The notes beneath the pieces are model-generated. The model ran no database searches, was not told where the DNA came from, and worked only from the letters and a program-made list of their open reading frames with translations. The position numbers and the translations under genes were made by a program. From NCBI GenBank assembly GCA_002102555.1, contig MCFL01000026.1, positions 186,001 through 250,000 of the forward strand: DNA of 64,000 nt, written 5' to 3'. The DNA comes from Catenaria anguillulae PL171 (lineage: Eukaryota; Blastocladiomycota; Blastocladiomycetes; Blastocladiales; Catenariaceae). This document shows, piece by piece, positions 22,821 through 33,991 of this stretch. Positions within the stretch are counted from its first letter, which is position 1; each line of letters begins with the position of its first letter.

Positions 22821-24954
22821 TCAATGATGGAAATGACCCGAGCTCCTCTTGTTACCACTCTCAGCTGGCGCCACCGCCGGCTCCTCCTTGTCAATCTTCT
22901 GCTTCGCCAATCGACGTGACAGCTTGTCCATGGTCTCGCCCCACACGCCCAAGTATTCGCCCGTGTACTTTGCCAGGTACGTGTTGTCCAAATTTCCACG
23001 CAAGTGAGGTGCGTTGATAGCGTAGAGGTTGACGTCCATCCCCGTATGTCCCCAGCTAGTCCATCCGATGAGTCCGCGAGTTGAAATCAACCGGTTTACG
23101 GCATGCTCGGTAATGTCCTCCTCGGTCTTGCCTTGGCCCGCGCGCGCCTTGAGAATGGCGTCCACCTCGGCTTGAGACACGTCCGTCACACCGAGGTCGT
23201 TGGCAACAAGCTTGCGGACTAGGGCGGGGAGATCTTCCGTGTCGGCTGCCTTGAGGAGCTTTTTCGCAACGACCTCGCCGGAAGCCTTGGCTTTGGCCAT
23301 GGCGGCAGCTACAGTGAATGCTCACGCGTGAGATGCCGATATGTTGGCACATTCAGTGCGAGAAATGAAAACCCGACGTGCGATGCCAGTCATAGTAATC
23401 CGACGAATCCCTCAACTCATCCAACTGCGTCCCCAAACTCACACCACCGGTTTCGTGGTCGCTCGTGCTCACAACCATCGTGTTGGGGTGCTGCTCGGCA
23501 AACGACTTGACAATGGCCACTGCGTCCTGGTACGCAATGATTTCACGCACATGGCAGGCAATGTCGTTAGCGTGGCCACACGAGTCGATACGGGAACCCT
23601 CGATCATGATAAAGAATCCCGGCGAGTCGCACGTGGACGAGGCCTCGGCCAGCATCGATAGGGCAGAGTGCGACATTTCGCCGATCGAGGGCTGATCGGT
23701 CTTGTTGCGATCGATTTCAAAGTCGAGGTGGGACTTGGCAAAGAGACCAAGGATCTGTTGCAAAAGCCAATCAATCGGTTAGTGATGCGAGAGCGACACG
23801 AAAAGGACATGAGTACTAACGTACAGGCAAGGCTTTACCGGATCCTTTGGCCGCCAACAACTCGTCACGATTCTTAACAACAGTCTTGAATCCATACTTT
23901 TCGGTCGCTTCTTTGATCAAGTCTCGTTCATCTTCACGGTCGGATCCCTTGGCGGACTTCGGAATGAAATGGCGAAGGCCACCACCGAGCATGAGGTCCA
24001 CGCTGCGACCGAGAACGTTTTCGCCAACTACGAGGCAACGTGTGGAATGGGTAGGCCAAAAGAAGTGAGATGAAAACAGATCAGAATCAATGCGAAAACA
24101 AGACTCGGACGTACTTTGCTGAGCGGCCACTTGGTTTTCCCAGTCACGCTCGAGAATGTGCGCCGACCAGCCGCCAGGTGTTGCGTGGGTAATTCTGGCA
24201 TGCCAAGCATCCGTCGTTAATGACGATTGCGTCCTCTTGCGAAAGCTCGGTCAAGACGGGTCTGCTGTACGTACCGACTCGTCGCAACTAAGCCAGTGAG
24301 ATAGCCCTTCCCATGCTTGGCCGCCTCCATCACATTCGCCACCGGCTTCTTGTTCTTGTCAACCCCCAAGTACGAATTGAGCGTCTTGACACCCGACGCG
24401 AGTGCTGTGGCGGCGGCAGCCGAATCGGTCACGAGCTGGCCAAAGGGCTTGGTGCGCACGGATCCAACGAGCAGCGAGTCGAGTGGCAACGTCGAGGAAA
24501 TGTCGTCAATCATGGCCGACTTGGAGTTGCCGAGCAGCTCGTACTGGTAAAACTGGCGGGCAAGCGTCATGGATTGAACCCCCATACCGTCGGATACCCT
24601 GAAATTGCCGCGTCCGCGTCAGTCCGCGTCGACGCAAACCTGAGCATAATTGGAAGAGAGAGGGATTCGCAAAACGCACATGAAGATCAAGTTCTTTTTG
24701 GGCCTGCATCCCTTGAGCTGGACTTGAAGCTTACCCTCGTACTTGGGCCATTTGCCTGCCGTCACGCTTCCAGGATGGACAATCTTGTTTGGCCGTTCGC
24801 ACACCGGATCAGGCTGAGGGATGGGCACGGGGCGTTTACCGTAAACAGCTTGATCGTCGCTGCCTGCCCGGTCGGAAGACGGGGGCGGCGCAGCCGAGGC
24901 AAAGACAGTGAGGAATGCCAAAATGGCAAGGACGGAAGCGTTGTGCAGGCGCAT
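22821..24954 (-). CDS. Alkaline phosphatase, secreted or vacuolar type (copy 1)
   Basis: Six exons: 24954-24680, 24598-24275, 24194-24115, 24027-23825, 23754-23373 and 23308-22821, all in phase, giving 583 residues. An N-terminal signal sequence is evident (SVLAILAFLTVFASA). Family motifs appear in order: VSDGMG (metal-binding Asp), VTDSAAAATA with the phosphorylated Ser, ENVLGRSVDLMLGGG, EGSRIDSCGHAND with the Asp and His that bind zinc, STSDHETGG, and GHTGMDV with the late His. In copy 2 the SRID motif reads DHAGH, so copy 1 has Ser-Cys where copy 2 has His-Ala; the metal-binding residues are kept. The family hydrolyses phosphomonoesters using two zinc and one magnesium ion. Introns are 64-87 nt; one donor is GTTTTC. 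The C-terminus carries no membrane anchor. Confidence 0.9.
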
Positions 24955-25915
24955 GGTGGATGGGAAAGGGTGTCGCGGAAGCTCCGGGCGGTTGAAAAGA
25001 CGGAGGTGCTTGTAGGAGGACCGAGGAGAGCCGAGACATCCATGAGCGGGCTGACTCGCCCTTTTGTATGTTTGGGCGTCGCTCTTGGGCGGATGTTGCC
25101 TACATGCATGGTGGACGTGGCCATCATGATAACCGCCCTGGCCGCCAGCACGTTAGTGAGTGAGCACGGCGGCGGAGAGAACGCATGCGTGGACAAGAGA
25201 ACGTGTTGTTGGCGCTGGAGCGGTACATACATAGGGTAGAGACTTTGAACAATTGTGGTATTCGGTGCCAGCGGACTTTGAGGATGCATGCACACATGAG
25301 GCGCGTGCGGGTAGGTGCTGGGTGTCGAGTCGGAGGAACTGTTTGCAGCCAACAACGCGTGGCCGCATCATGCGCAGCACGGCGAACATCGAGCTTCACC
25401 AGATCGGCCCACGTTTTGACGGCAAAGCGACACAACGGCGGGCGCTACTGGCATACCAACATGTGTACTTGGGCCATGCGTATACGTATGTCGACGTGAA
25501 ATGACAGCGGCATCATCATCGCCACATCATGACGATGAATTGGTTCCTTCTCGGAAAGGATGGCGTGGCCCACTCAGTTGGCAATGGCAGCGTTATCACA
25601 CCTGGACTGAATCTGACGTCCCGATATCGATGAGTGACACGCGGTACGCATGCATGGCAGTGGGGTGAGTGAGTAAGGAGGATGGGGGAGGTTGCGGAAC
25701 GGCCGACAGCGACCTGTTTGCTGTATGGCCTGAGCTCGAGTGGCGGACTGGAGGCCAGGCCAGATGGCCAACAAGCGGGACGAAGACCACGTGAGCCTTG
25801 CCGTGATCTGAAACGCCGCCACGCCTGGGTCCATTTCTGGTGTGCCAACGACGAGACGACGACGACGACGACGACGACGCCGCATTGCCTCGTCTGTCTC
25901 TCTGGGTTGCGATCG
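24955..25915. promoter_or_regulatory. Divergent promoter region of phosphatase 1 and the LRR-like gene
   Basis: About 960 nt between two divergent starts. Overlapping frames without domains occur on both strands. A (GAC)n microsatellite lies near the right end. Confidence 0.35.
25855..25879 (+). repeat. (GAC)8 microsatellite
   Basis: Eight perfect GAC units in the presumed 5' UTR just upstream of the proposed start at 25916. If translation began at 25682 instead, they would encode a Thr run. Confidence 0.9.
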
Positions 25916-27601
25916 ATGATGAATACAACGAATGTTATCATGACCACGCCAACGCCTGCAACCGCCGCCGCCACTGCTTCGCCGCTGGTTGGAACGGCAG
26001 GCGCCGGCCAGCGCCTGGCACACACGCCCAACCTGGTCGCCAAGCTCGTGGCCTTGCTCGACGACGATTCCGACTCTGCCGACGTCCGCCGCCACCGGCT
26101 CAACCGCATTCTCTCGGGCGTCGACCCGCTCTGGCGCGAGGCCGCTCACCTGCGCCTGGCCACCATCATGGTCGTTGCCGTCCCACACCCGGCCGCCATC
26201 TCCGACATGGTCACGCGCTGCGAAACGCTCGCCGAAGCTCTCGCCGAATTGCGTGCCGAGCAGCCAGAGACGGTGGGCCGATTCCCTTGGTCGTCACTGC
26301 TGTACGCGAGCTCGCTCCGGCACTTGGTCCTGCATGACGTGCGCCTGGGCGAAGTCGAACTGCGAATCCTTGCCCGCAACGTGACGGGCCTGTCGCACTT
26401 GGCGCTGCACGAATGTGTCATTGGCAGCATCCCCGAGTTTTGCCACTGGATCCGTGGATCACGGTACTCGCTCCGCACTCTGTGCATTGTGAGCTCCCGC
26501 CCGCCGCTGCTGCTCGAGGACTCTGCACTGGCTCGGTGGTCGCAGGCGTGCCCGAAACTGCAGTATTTGACACTCATCTTTTCGTATGGGGGCCAAGGCA
26601 ACCACCATCCGCACGCTCGAAGGCACCTTTACCACCACCATAGCGCACCCGGATCACCTTCGCATGGCGGCCCATCGCCTTCACGCGTGCTCTGGGGCAC
26701 GCAAGCGACTCCCATTACCTCTCCAACCTCGTCTGCCTTCTCAACCCCTGTCGGCCCCTCGCCTGTGTCCTCATTCATGTCGACGCTGTCGCTTCCAACG
26801 GCCTTTGCCTCGTCTTCATCACCTACCAAGCCCATCGCGTCATCCCTTCACCCAACCCACCTCCCGCCCACCATCCTGACCCCGGTCGGCCTCCACACGC
26901 TCGCCGCCAATTGCCCTCGCCTGCACCACCTCGCCTTGGACGTACCACTTGCCGCTGGCCTCGCCCTCGACGACCTCACGGCCGCCCTTTACATGTTGCG
27001 CGACCTACGCTTCCTCGCACTGGGGGCAACATGCATTGCCGCTCCTGCCAACACGCACGGCGTGCCGCCCGACGTGCACGTCCAAGAAACACTCAGCTTG
27101 CTGTTTCCTCTGGTCCAGGTGGCCGCCATGGACCCGGACGTGGTCATCGAAGTCCCTACGCGCCCGCCCACGCCGCCGCCCGAACGCCGTCTGGGCCAGA
27201 GACAACGAGCCATGACGCTTCCCGCTGGCGGCGGCGGCGGGTTGTTTGCATCCATGGCAAGCACCATTTCATCGCTCAGCGCGAGTGCTTCGGCAGCAGT
27301 CACTGGTGGTGGAGGGGCAAAGACGGCTCCCAGCACGCCAACGACACTGGCGCCGCCGACGCCCGCGCATACGCCGCAGCAACATTCGGCAAAGGACGGA
27401 GCCCCGGCCGCGAGGTTGGACAAGAATCATACGCACTCGAGTCCATCTATTTTGGGCACCGTGGATCCACGCCCGAGCTTGCAGTGGGCTGCGTCGTGGT
27501 TCACGTCTGGTTCATCGTCAGGCAAGCATTCAGCCGAGGCGGCAGCGCAGCAACAGCCGCAAAAGCACGCAAGCGGGGCCGCGGCCAAGGCGGCGGCGTG
27601 A
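25916..27601 (+). CDS. LRR-like (RNI-type) protein with low-complexity tail
   Basis: Single exon. The frame is open from 25682, but I choose the Met pair at 25916/25919 because upstream codons look like 5' UTR and include the GAC microsatellite. This gives 561 residues. Around residues 140-250 and 385-440 there are leucine-patterned segments (LRHLVLHDVRLGEVELRIL, CPRLHHLALDVPL, LRDLRFLALGA) like degenerate leucine-rich repeats in fungal F-box/LRR proteins. The region before the first repeat could be a worn F-box but lacks a clear motif. A His/Pro/Ser-rich insertion separates the two repeat blocks, and the C-terminus is Ala/Gly/Thr-rich. An SCF-type adaptor role would be inference only. Confidence 0.65.
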   Translation: MMNTTNVIMTTPTPATAAATASPLVGTAGAGQRLAHTPNLVAKLVALLDDDSDSADVRRHRLNRILSGVDPLWREAAHLRLATIMVVAVPHPAAISDMVTRCETLAEALAELRAEQPETVGRFPWSSLLYASSLRHLVLHDVRLGEVELRILARNVTGLSHLALHECVIGSIPEFCHWIRGSRYSLRTLCIVSSRPPLLLEDSALARWSQACPKLQYLTLIFSYGGQGNHHPHARRHLYHHHSAPGSPSHGGPSPSRVLWGTQATPITSPTSSAFSTPVGPSPVSSFMSTLSLPTAFASSSSPTKPIASSLHPTHLPPTILTPVGLHTLAANCPRLHHLALDVPLAAGLALDDLTAALYMLRDLRFLALGATCIAAPANTHGVPPDVHVQETLSLLFPLVQVAAMDPDVVIEVPTRPPTPPPERRLGQRQRAMTLPAGGGGGLFASMASTISSLSASASAAVTGGGGAKTAPSTPTTLAPPTPAHTPQQHSAKDGAPAARLDKNHTHSSPSILGTVDPRPSLQWAASWFTSGSSSGKHSAEAAAQQQPQKHASGAAAKAAA

Positions 27602-28002
27602 GTCATGTCAGCGGTCGACGAGTTTGTGTGCATGAGTATTCTAGTCGCCTCTGAAATCTTGATTGTGACTTGTGTATCCATCCGTCGTGTTTGTTTTGTT
27701 CAGTTTCTTGCCTCTTTTTTCTTTTCCCGATATAGATATCAATACAGTGGGGTGCAGCTTCGGTTTCCAAAAGTCCTGACCTCACACACGGCCCCTGACC
27801 CCTGATTCGATCAAGTCCTCTGACTCGAATCCACGTGTGTCGTGCAGAATGAAAATGGAAATAGAAAATATTCAATGGAATACATAAAGAGATCAACCCA
27901 CCTTCCTCGTCGGTGTTGCTGAACTGGAACCGACTCGCTCGTCTTACCTGGACGATATTGATCAAATGCACGCCTGTCCATGAATGCAACACAGCGACGT
28001 AC
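27602..28002. other. Convergent 3' flanks
   Basis: About 400 nt between the stop codons of the LRR-like gene (+) and the CUE/Smr gene (-). A 129-aa minus-strand frame here has no coding character. No gene supported. Confidence 0.45.
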
Positions 28003-30247
28003 TCACCTTACCACGGCCCCCTCGGCCAGCCCAACAACCATGACCTGGCCCCTCGCTTTTGACTCATCCACAACCCTGCCACCCATGCCCCTAACCACCT
28101 TGACCACCGCCGGACCCAACCTCGCCTGCCCAGCCTTGCTGTGATTGCCCACACCGACAACAAACGTCAAGACCCTCTTTGCCCTTACATCCAACCCATC
28201 GTCCCTCACACACTCACTGACCCACCACCTCCTCACCACCTCAGGCACCACCCCCCTTGCTTGCTCGACCGTCATCCCATGCAAATCCACGACCCAGGCG
28301 GCGCGATGCGACTGCAACTGCGCATCGACCTTGGCCCACGCTGCCTTTTGCTCGCGCGCACGAATCGTGCCCGTGATCTCGTGCCCAACGTCGGCCAGTG
28401 CGCCCGCGACTTGCCCGCCAAGGCCCGCGTGCCGCCTTAACGCCGCACGCGCCATAGCAAATCGGTGTGCACGTTGCATGTACAGGTCGTCGGTGGATTG
28501 CGTTGACGGGTATGATGGGTTCGGCAGCGACGGCAGTGTGAGGTGATCGGCGGCTTGCGCCACGGGCGTCCGGTGGTCGCGTTTCGATGGCTTGAATGCG
28601 GCCACTTGGGATTGAAACGTGGGCGGGTGCGCGGCGGCGGCGGATTTGCGTTTGTGTGAGACGCGGGTGAAGGCGGCCAAGGTGGATGGCGAGGAACGTT
28701 TTGGGCCGACAAGCAGCGCAAATGGATTCTCGTGTGCGCTGGCCGGTTTCGGCGGCGGCGGAGGTCTGGGTCTCGCCTGTGGGGGCGGCCGGGACTCGTC
28801 TGTAGCCGGTTGCGCTGCATATGGTGGCGTCAGCAAGTCGCGCGCCTCCATCTTGTCGCCTGCAAGCACTCGCGACGCCTTTTCAATATCGCCGCCGACC
28901 TGATCCAACACCTTGTTGACTTCCCACATTGCCCGATCCGCAAACACCTCCATCAACATCTTGACCTTATCACTCGCAACCTGTTCTTGGGTCGCATTCC
29001 ACGTTTTGACCTCAGTGCTGCCGTCACCACCACCCTTATCCTCTGCATTGCTCCACGCAGTACCATGCACAAGGCACGGGAACCCGAGCTCGCCACACCC
29101 GCCATCGCACTGGAATGCGCGATTCGCCGGCACGCCCAGCAAGTACGCCACCGCAGACTCGACATTATTGTTGTGCAAGTGCAAGGCCACATCGAGTTGC
29201 GACGCGTGGTGCTTTGGGAACATGTCAAGCAGCATTTGCATTTCGGGCGAGTGCAGCGTCGACACACCTGGTGGGCCAAGGGCGTTGTTGGCTGCCGTGC
29301 TGGCCTTGGCTTTCTTTTTCTTTTTGCGCTTGCCTGCCGGGGATGAGGGCGCGGGCGAAAAGGCGGGAGGCGGTGCTGCAGGTAGTGGTTCCGTAAGGTA
29401 CTTGGCAAACACGTCCGGGTCGACCGACGACGTGGATGAGTTTGCAGCGGATGACGACGCCGTTGATTGAGCCTCTGCATCGGCGGCAGCGAGCGCTTGC
29501 AAAGTGAGTGCGGCGTCAATGGCTTGGTCGAGCGAGTCGGACGAGAGCGTTGCGTGGACGAGAATGTCGGTGGGCAAGTCTTCAAACATTTCCACAAGCA
29601 TCAGCAGCATGTGCTCCTTGTCGGTGAGTGACGAAGGGTCAGCGTGTGCAGCCGAGAATTGCGCGCACTCGTCTTGTTGCTCCCCATTGGTGCCCTCGCT
29701 GTTGCCGTCGTCGAAATCCATTTTTGTGGGTGAAGATGCATCCATGAAGCGAGCAACCTCATGGTCGTCATCGCTTTCGTCGTCGTCCGAATGTGGCGTG
29801 GCGAGCACAGACGGGTCTTGGTAGCGGATAAGCTCGATGCGCACATGAGCGCCAGGGTAAGCTACGGGCAGTTTGGCGAGCGGGTCGCGGCGCAAGAGCA
29901 GGCCGCCGCACAGGAGTTCGTACGAGGAGGGCGGCAAGTTGAGGGTGCGGTCGACGTGGGCAAAGACTTGGGTGACGTGCGAGGCTTTCAGGGTCTGATG
30001 CATGTACGATATGTGGACACAGAGGGTGCAACGGTCACGAGAATGGCCACAACAGCATATTGAGGAAAGGTAAGGAACAGACATGAACAGTGTCATCTTG
30101 GATTTCGCCCTCAAAGGGAGCATCCTGCATGGCATGGACAATGAGCGAGACGTTGGCGGTGTGGGAGCCGGTGGCAGAAGCCGTGGCCGTGGGCGGAACG
30201 GGAGCGATGGGCTTCTTGTTGCCGGTGGAGCGCTGACGAGGAGCCAT
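28003..30247 (-). CDS. CUE-repeat and Smr-domain protein
   Basis: Exons 30247-30083 and 29994-28003 (intron 88 nt, donor GTCTGT) give 718 residues. Residues about 25-110 resemble a ubiquitin-like fold. Three CUE-like helical segments follow: one near LMLVEMFEDLPTDILV, one near EMQMLLDMFPKHHAS and one near VKMLMEVFADRAMWEV, separated by Ser/Pro-rich linkers and a Lys-rich patch. A DUF1771-like helix pair (RAHRFAMARAALRRHA) precedes the C-terminal Smr domain, which has the DLHGMTVEQA signature and the VVGVGNHSKAG loop. Smr domains are nucleases or nucleic-acid binders; the CUE plus Smr layout is that of Cue2/N4BP2-type proteins that cleave mRNA at stalled ribosomes. The start at 30247 is the Met beginning MAPRQRSTG. 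Confidence 0.82.
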
Positions 30248-30826
30248 GGTTTCTTGGAATACTTTGGACACGGGGCGAGAGACAGGCAAACGGATAGCGG
30301 AACTGGCGGAAAGAATGAAAGTGTCGGCGGAAAACTCGCAATCGGCAGGCGTGAATGTGTCGGAGGAATTCTCGAGAATGGAACGATGGGCGAATGGTTG
30401 CCTCAAGTGCTTTTACCAATTGGGATCCGATTCATGGAGTTGTTAAAGTGTATCAAACGACATCATAGGAGAACTTGCAACATGGTGAAAAAGCAGTCTT
30501 GATCGATCGACAGTCTGCTTACATCGTTCCACCATCCTTCTTTCGTGGTGCCAGGCTCCGTTTTCAGAAGGGGTTGTCCTGAGTTAAAATCCCCAATATT
30601 AACACTTGACGTTTGGTGTGGTACCACTTCTCGAGCATTTTTTTGTGAGTTCGAGGCGGGTTTGAACATGGACCTATATATGTCTTAATATCTGACTATT
30701 TTCCAGTAATTTTTCTCCGCCGATATCGTCCAGTAGCGGCAAGAATCATTCTCCTTTACATGCACATTCAAACACTCCTTTACTTGTTTACATACATACT
30801 GTCCAACGATCCCACATGACACGTGC
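30248..30826. other. Intergenic region upstream of the CUE/Smr gene
   Basis: AT-richer than its surroundings. It holds the CUE/Smr promoter and the left flank of the transposon remnants. I looked for terminal repeats matching the right flank near 34000 and saw none. Confidence 0.4.
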
Positions 30827-31690
30827 TTACACGACCTGCGACCCAATCCAATCAATGCCGGAAACCTCGCAAGCATCGTTGCCCGTGAACGCTGCGCACA
30901 TTGCCAACCATTGAACAACTTGGCCACCTTGGAGAACCCACGCGCAATACATGTTGCAGCTGGACGGAGCAGGGGCAGCAAGCGGGACTGGTTGGAGCAC
31001 TTGTTGGAAGGCGGCGACGAGCTCATTGGCAAACGCCAGCGTCAACGCGTTGAAGAATGGTCGAGATGGGGGTGAGCGGACCTGGCGGCCAGCAAGCTCC
31101 TCCAAACTGGCTTCTTCGTACCGAGAGCAAGCAATCTCCCAAACACGCAAAAACATTTGCTGGAAAATATCAGTCGGTCGGGTCGTGGTCCGAATCAAGG
31201 AATGCTGGTTCTCGACAGAGTAATCATTGATGGACACAAGGTTGGTGGCAAGCGTCTAGTACAGGTCGCCACGACAAATCTTCCAATACAGGACGTCCGA
31301 GCAGAAGGCGAGGGCCAAAAACTTCAAATTCTTGCGGTTCATCAGGAGTATGAGACGGGCGGAACGGAATACAGCAGCAAAGTACTCGTCGAAACGACCC
31401 GAGCGGAAGATGCGCTCGTACACAGAGAACGCGATGGGAACACACTCATCCAAAACAAAGAGCGAGTAGTGCAAGTCAGGGCGCTTCTTGATGTCTAGTC
31501 CCGCTTGCTTTACCAACGCCAGGACGTTGTTGCGGATGATGCACCAAGCGCGAGCCAGACAGGCAATGACCGGGTCATTGCGGTACGTGGAGGGCGACTC
31601 GGGCAGCTTCTTGCCAGTTTCACCAAGGTAGAGCATGGCGACAATGGCGTAATGGACCTTGAACAGCGTCGTGCGCAAGTTGAGAGACAA
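30827..31690 (-). pseudogene. Remnant of a second transposon-type ORF, with in-frame TAG
   Basis: Two consecutive frames in the same register, 31690-31256 and 31255-30827, are separated by a single TAG at 31258-31256. Joined, they cover about 287 codons. The upstream part is helical and includes YAIVAMLYLGETGKK and SARLILLMNRKNLKFLAL. Just after the stop comes the motif NDYSVENQHSLIR, which resembles the Asn-Asp-x-x-Val-Glu-Asn-x-His block seen in proteins of fungal transposable elements. The N-terminus begins where the neighbouring transposase frame breaks, so it may be part of a composite or nested element. Exact family not established. Confidence 0.5.
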
Positions 31691-33366
31691 TGGTGGCGCG
31701 AAGAGCAGTCATGGAGTAAGAGCAGTTGTCACGCGCGTAACGCTTGGAGGCGCCCCAGTTGCGCTCAATGGCTGTTGAATCGGCACGTGTGTGAGAGACA
31801 AGGCACGATGGGTGAAATGCATGAAAAGTGGCAACATACGATTGAGCTCTGGGTGGAACTTGGGGTTATTCAGGAAAATGACCCCATGCTCCCCGCAAAT
31901 TTGCTCAACCCTCGACTTCTCGTTGGCGAAATCCGGCTGCAGCTCGAGCACACGGCGGGCACAGCAATTGTAGGACGGTGGTGTGCCGCCTTCCTGAATG
32001 TGTTGCCGGCATGGGACGAAGTCGGGCCTGGACTTGAGCTTGGTGCAAACGAGTTTGAGGCCTGGACGCCATTGCACTCGCTCGCGCAAGATCCGTTCGG
32101 CACCCTTGGGTTTGCCGCGATTGGCGACATCGGGAGAATCCGCCTCAACAACCAAGCGCTGGTGATGAGCGACTTGCTCACCATTCTCGTTCGTGGAATA
32201 CCACCCCGTGTCGCGCACCTTGGGCTGCGCCCCGCCAACATTGAGGGCGACCTTGCTTGCGACAAGGGCGTCGGGCTTGAACGACTTGTGATTGGCGGCA
32301 TTGTCGAAAATGAAGAGTGGGTCGACCTCGTGCCCGGTGACCGCTGGATGGTGCTGACGGAACTCGGCAGTGACCTCCTTGAAGTGCGCAATGAACTTCT
32401 TGCCGTCGTAGTATCCATCCTTGTTCTTGCCGACCTCGAGCCTCTTGCGGTGCGCAGGCAACTCGCCGTGACACGGGCAAGTGTAACTTGACACCATGAC
32501 GGCAGCACCGCGACTCTTGCTCATGAGCATGAACGTGCCCTTCAAGCGCCACCGGCGGCGAGGACCATCGTTGGCGTGGAACGTGGTCTCGTTTTGGAAG
32601 CATGGGACAAGATACTTTTGCCCTGCTGCCAGCCGCGGGTACACGAGAACCGACACCAACTTGGACCCGTCCTTGCGCACTTCAATCTCGCGCGCGCGCC
32701 GAATCGCGATCAGTACCTTCTGGCCAACCTGTATCATACTTGGTGACCACCTCGTGCACCTGCGGCATCCGCCCCTCCAACGCGCGCCAGTCTCGAATGA
32801 ATTTGTTGCGGTCCGCGACCACATCAGCTCGGTCGTGCCCGTCCGTGTAGGCACCCTTGACGTCGAGCATGTACCGGTACCCGAGGTATTTCATGTACCG
32901 CTTGACCTGGTATTCTGAACGGCGGATAGCCCGTGAGTCGGGATTCACGAGGGCTCCGACAATGCCCGACAGCAAGGACGCGAGCTCGGCGTTGATCCAT
33001 GTCTGCAGCTTGCGCCAAAACCTGCCCGGGATTCTGCTTGGACGCTGTGAGCTCCACCATCTTCTCCTTGATCCGTTCAACGAATTCGCGACCGTAAATA
33101 GGGTCCTTGCTTGGGTGTGGCTTGCGCGGGCGGCAGCTGCCAGTAGGCTCAAGCTTGCCAGTCGAATCGAACTCTTGCCACGATCGGTTGACTTTGCGCA
33201 CCGTGCTAGTCTGGTGGGAAGGCGCACGCCCAAAGTGAACCTTGGAGACGACGGCCGAGGCCACCAACTGCGTCATGCCCGTTGAGACGAGATGGGCTTG
33301 CCAGCGCAGGGCAAGGAGGCGATCAAGATGCTGCGAGTGGTGTTTGCGGCGGGTAGCGAGGGACAT
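31620..33366 (-). pseudogene. DDE-type transposase, frameshifted (IS630/Tc1/mariner-like fungal family)
   Basis: Coding similarity runs through three frames: 33366 to about 33040, then to about 32740, then to 31840, with breaks that no plausible intron explains. A 68-nt intron (31839-31772, GTATGT...AACAG) then leads to the last exon. Motifs appear in the order expected for this widespread fungal transposase family: TDGHDRADVV, ETTFHAND, FDNAANHKSF, NVGGAQPKVRD, LQPDFANEKS, PKFHPELN, and after the intron PIERNWGASKRYARD. The Asp of FDNAANH and the Glu of NPIE correspond to catalytic acidic residues. The gene ends at 31620 or is fused by a frameshift to the remnant at 30827-31690. Because of the breaks it is probably inactive. 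Confidence 0.78.
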
Positions 33367-33505
33367 GATATAGCGTCATGAATGATCGCAAGTACAGTGC
33401 CGGCTGTGTTTGTTGATGTGCTCGAGAGCCCGCTATGGGCATCGGCATGGGATCGGCATGGGACACAGAAGCAGACAGTCACAAGAGCGTCAAGTATATA
33501 ACTCC

Positions 33506-33991
33506 CTACTCTTCGGCGTCGCCAGGCTTGAGCAACCAGGCACCAGTCTCACTCTTCCACTTCACGGCCTTGCGAAACTTGCCCTCAAGCTCCGTAACCT
33601 TGTTGAACACTGCACCGGCCCTTGTGGAGCCGCGATCGGCGAGGCGGTCAGAGGCGTCTTGAGCAAAGATGGTTTTCTTCATACCGACACCGGCCGCGCC
33701 AGGCCAAATCTCGTACCACTGGCACTGGCGGTTGCCAGCAGCGCAGTTCCCGGTCAGAATGTCAACGAACTTCTCGAGCCACGAGGGGCGGCGCTCAGGT
33801 TTGGGTCGCGTGCACATCGTCCTGGTTCCAGCCGATGGGTTGAGCGTGGAGACGGCGGCCGTTCCGAATTCGCAACCTTGCTCCCTTTGTCCATGTCCAT
33901 ACTCGGACTCCTCCTTGTCCCTCGTGAATGTAAGATTAACGAATGTATTTCGCAAATAGTGTATGGATTGAAGGTGAACGACATTCAGCAA
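33506..33991 (-). CDS. Transposon-associated ORF, Myb/SANT-like
   Basis: Intact frame of up to 161 codons just upstream of the transposase and on the same strand. The C-terminal about 90 residues are coding-like, with WLEKFVDILTG and KVTELEGKFRKAVKWK followed by TGAW. This pattern is typical of the small Myb/SANT-like DNA-binding domains at the start of fungal transposon proteins. It may be a separate ORF or a first exon. The real start may lie inside the frame, since the first 40 codons look non-coding. Confidence 0.45.
   Translation of the reverse strand: MLNVVHLQSIHYLRNTFVNLTFTRDKEESEYGHGQREQGCEFGTAAVSTLNPSAGTRTMCTRPKPERRPSWLEKFVDILTGNCAAGNRQCQWYEIWPGAAGVGMKKTIFAQDASDRLADRGSTRAGAVFNKVTELEGKFRKAVKWKSETGAWLLKPGDAEE

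Noticed and set aside
27940-28010. GTGAGT donor overlapping the stop of the CUE/Smr gene, suggesting another exon
   Set aside because: The Smr domain is complete at the stop, and the downstream frame has no coding character.
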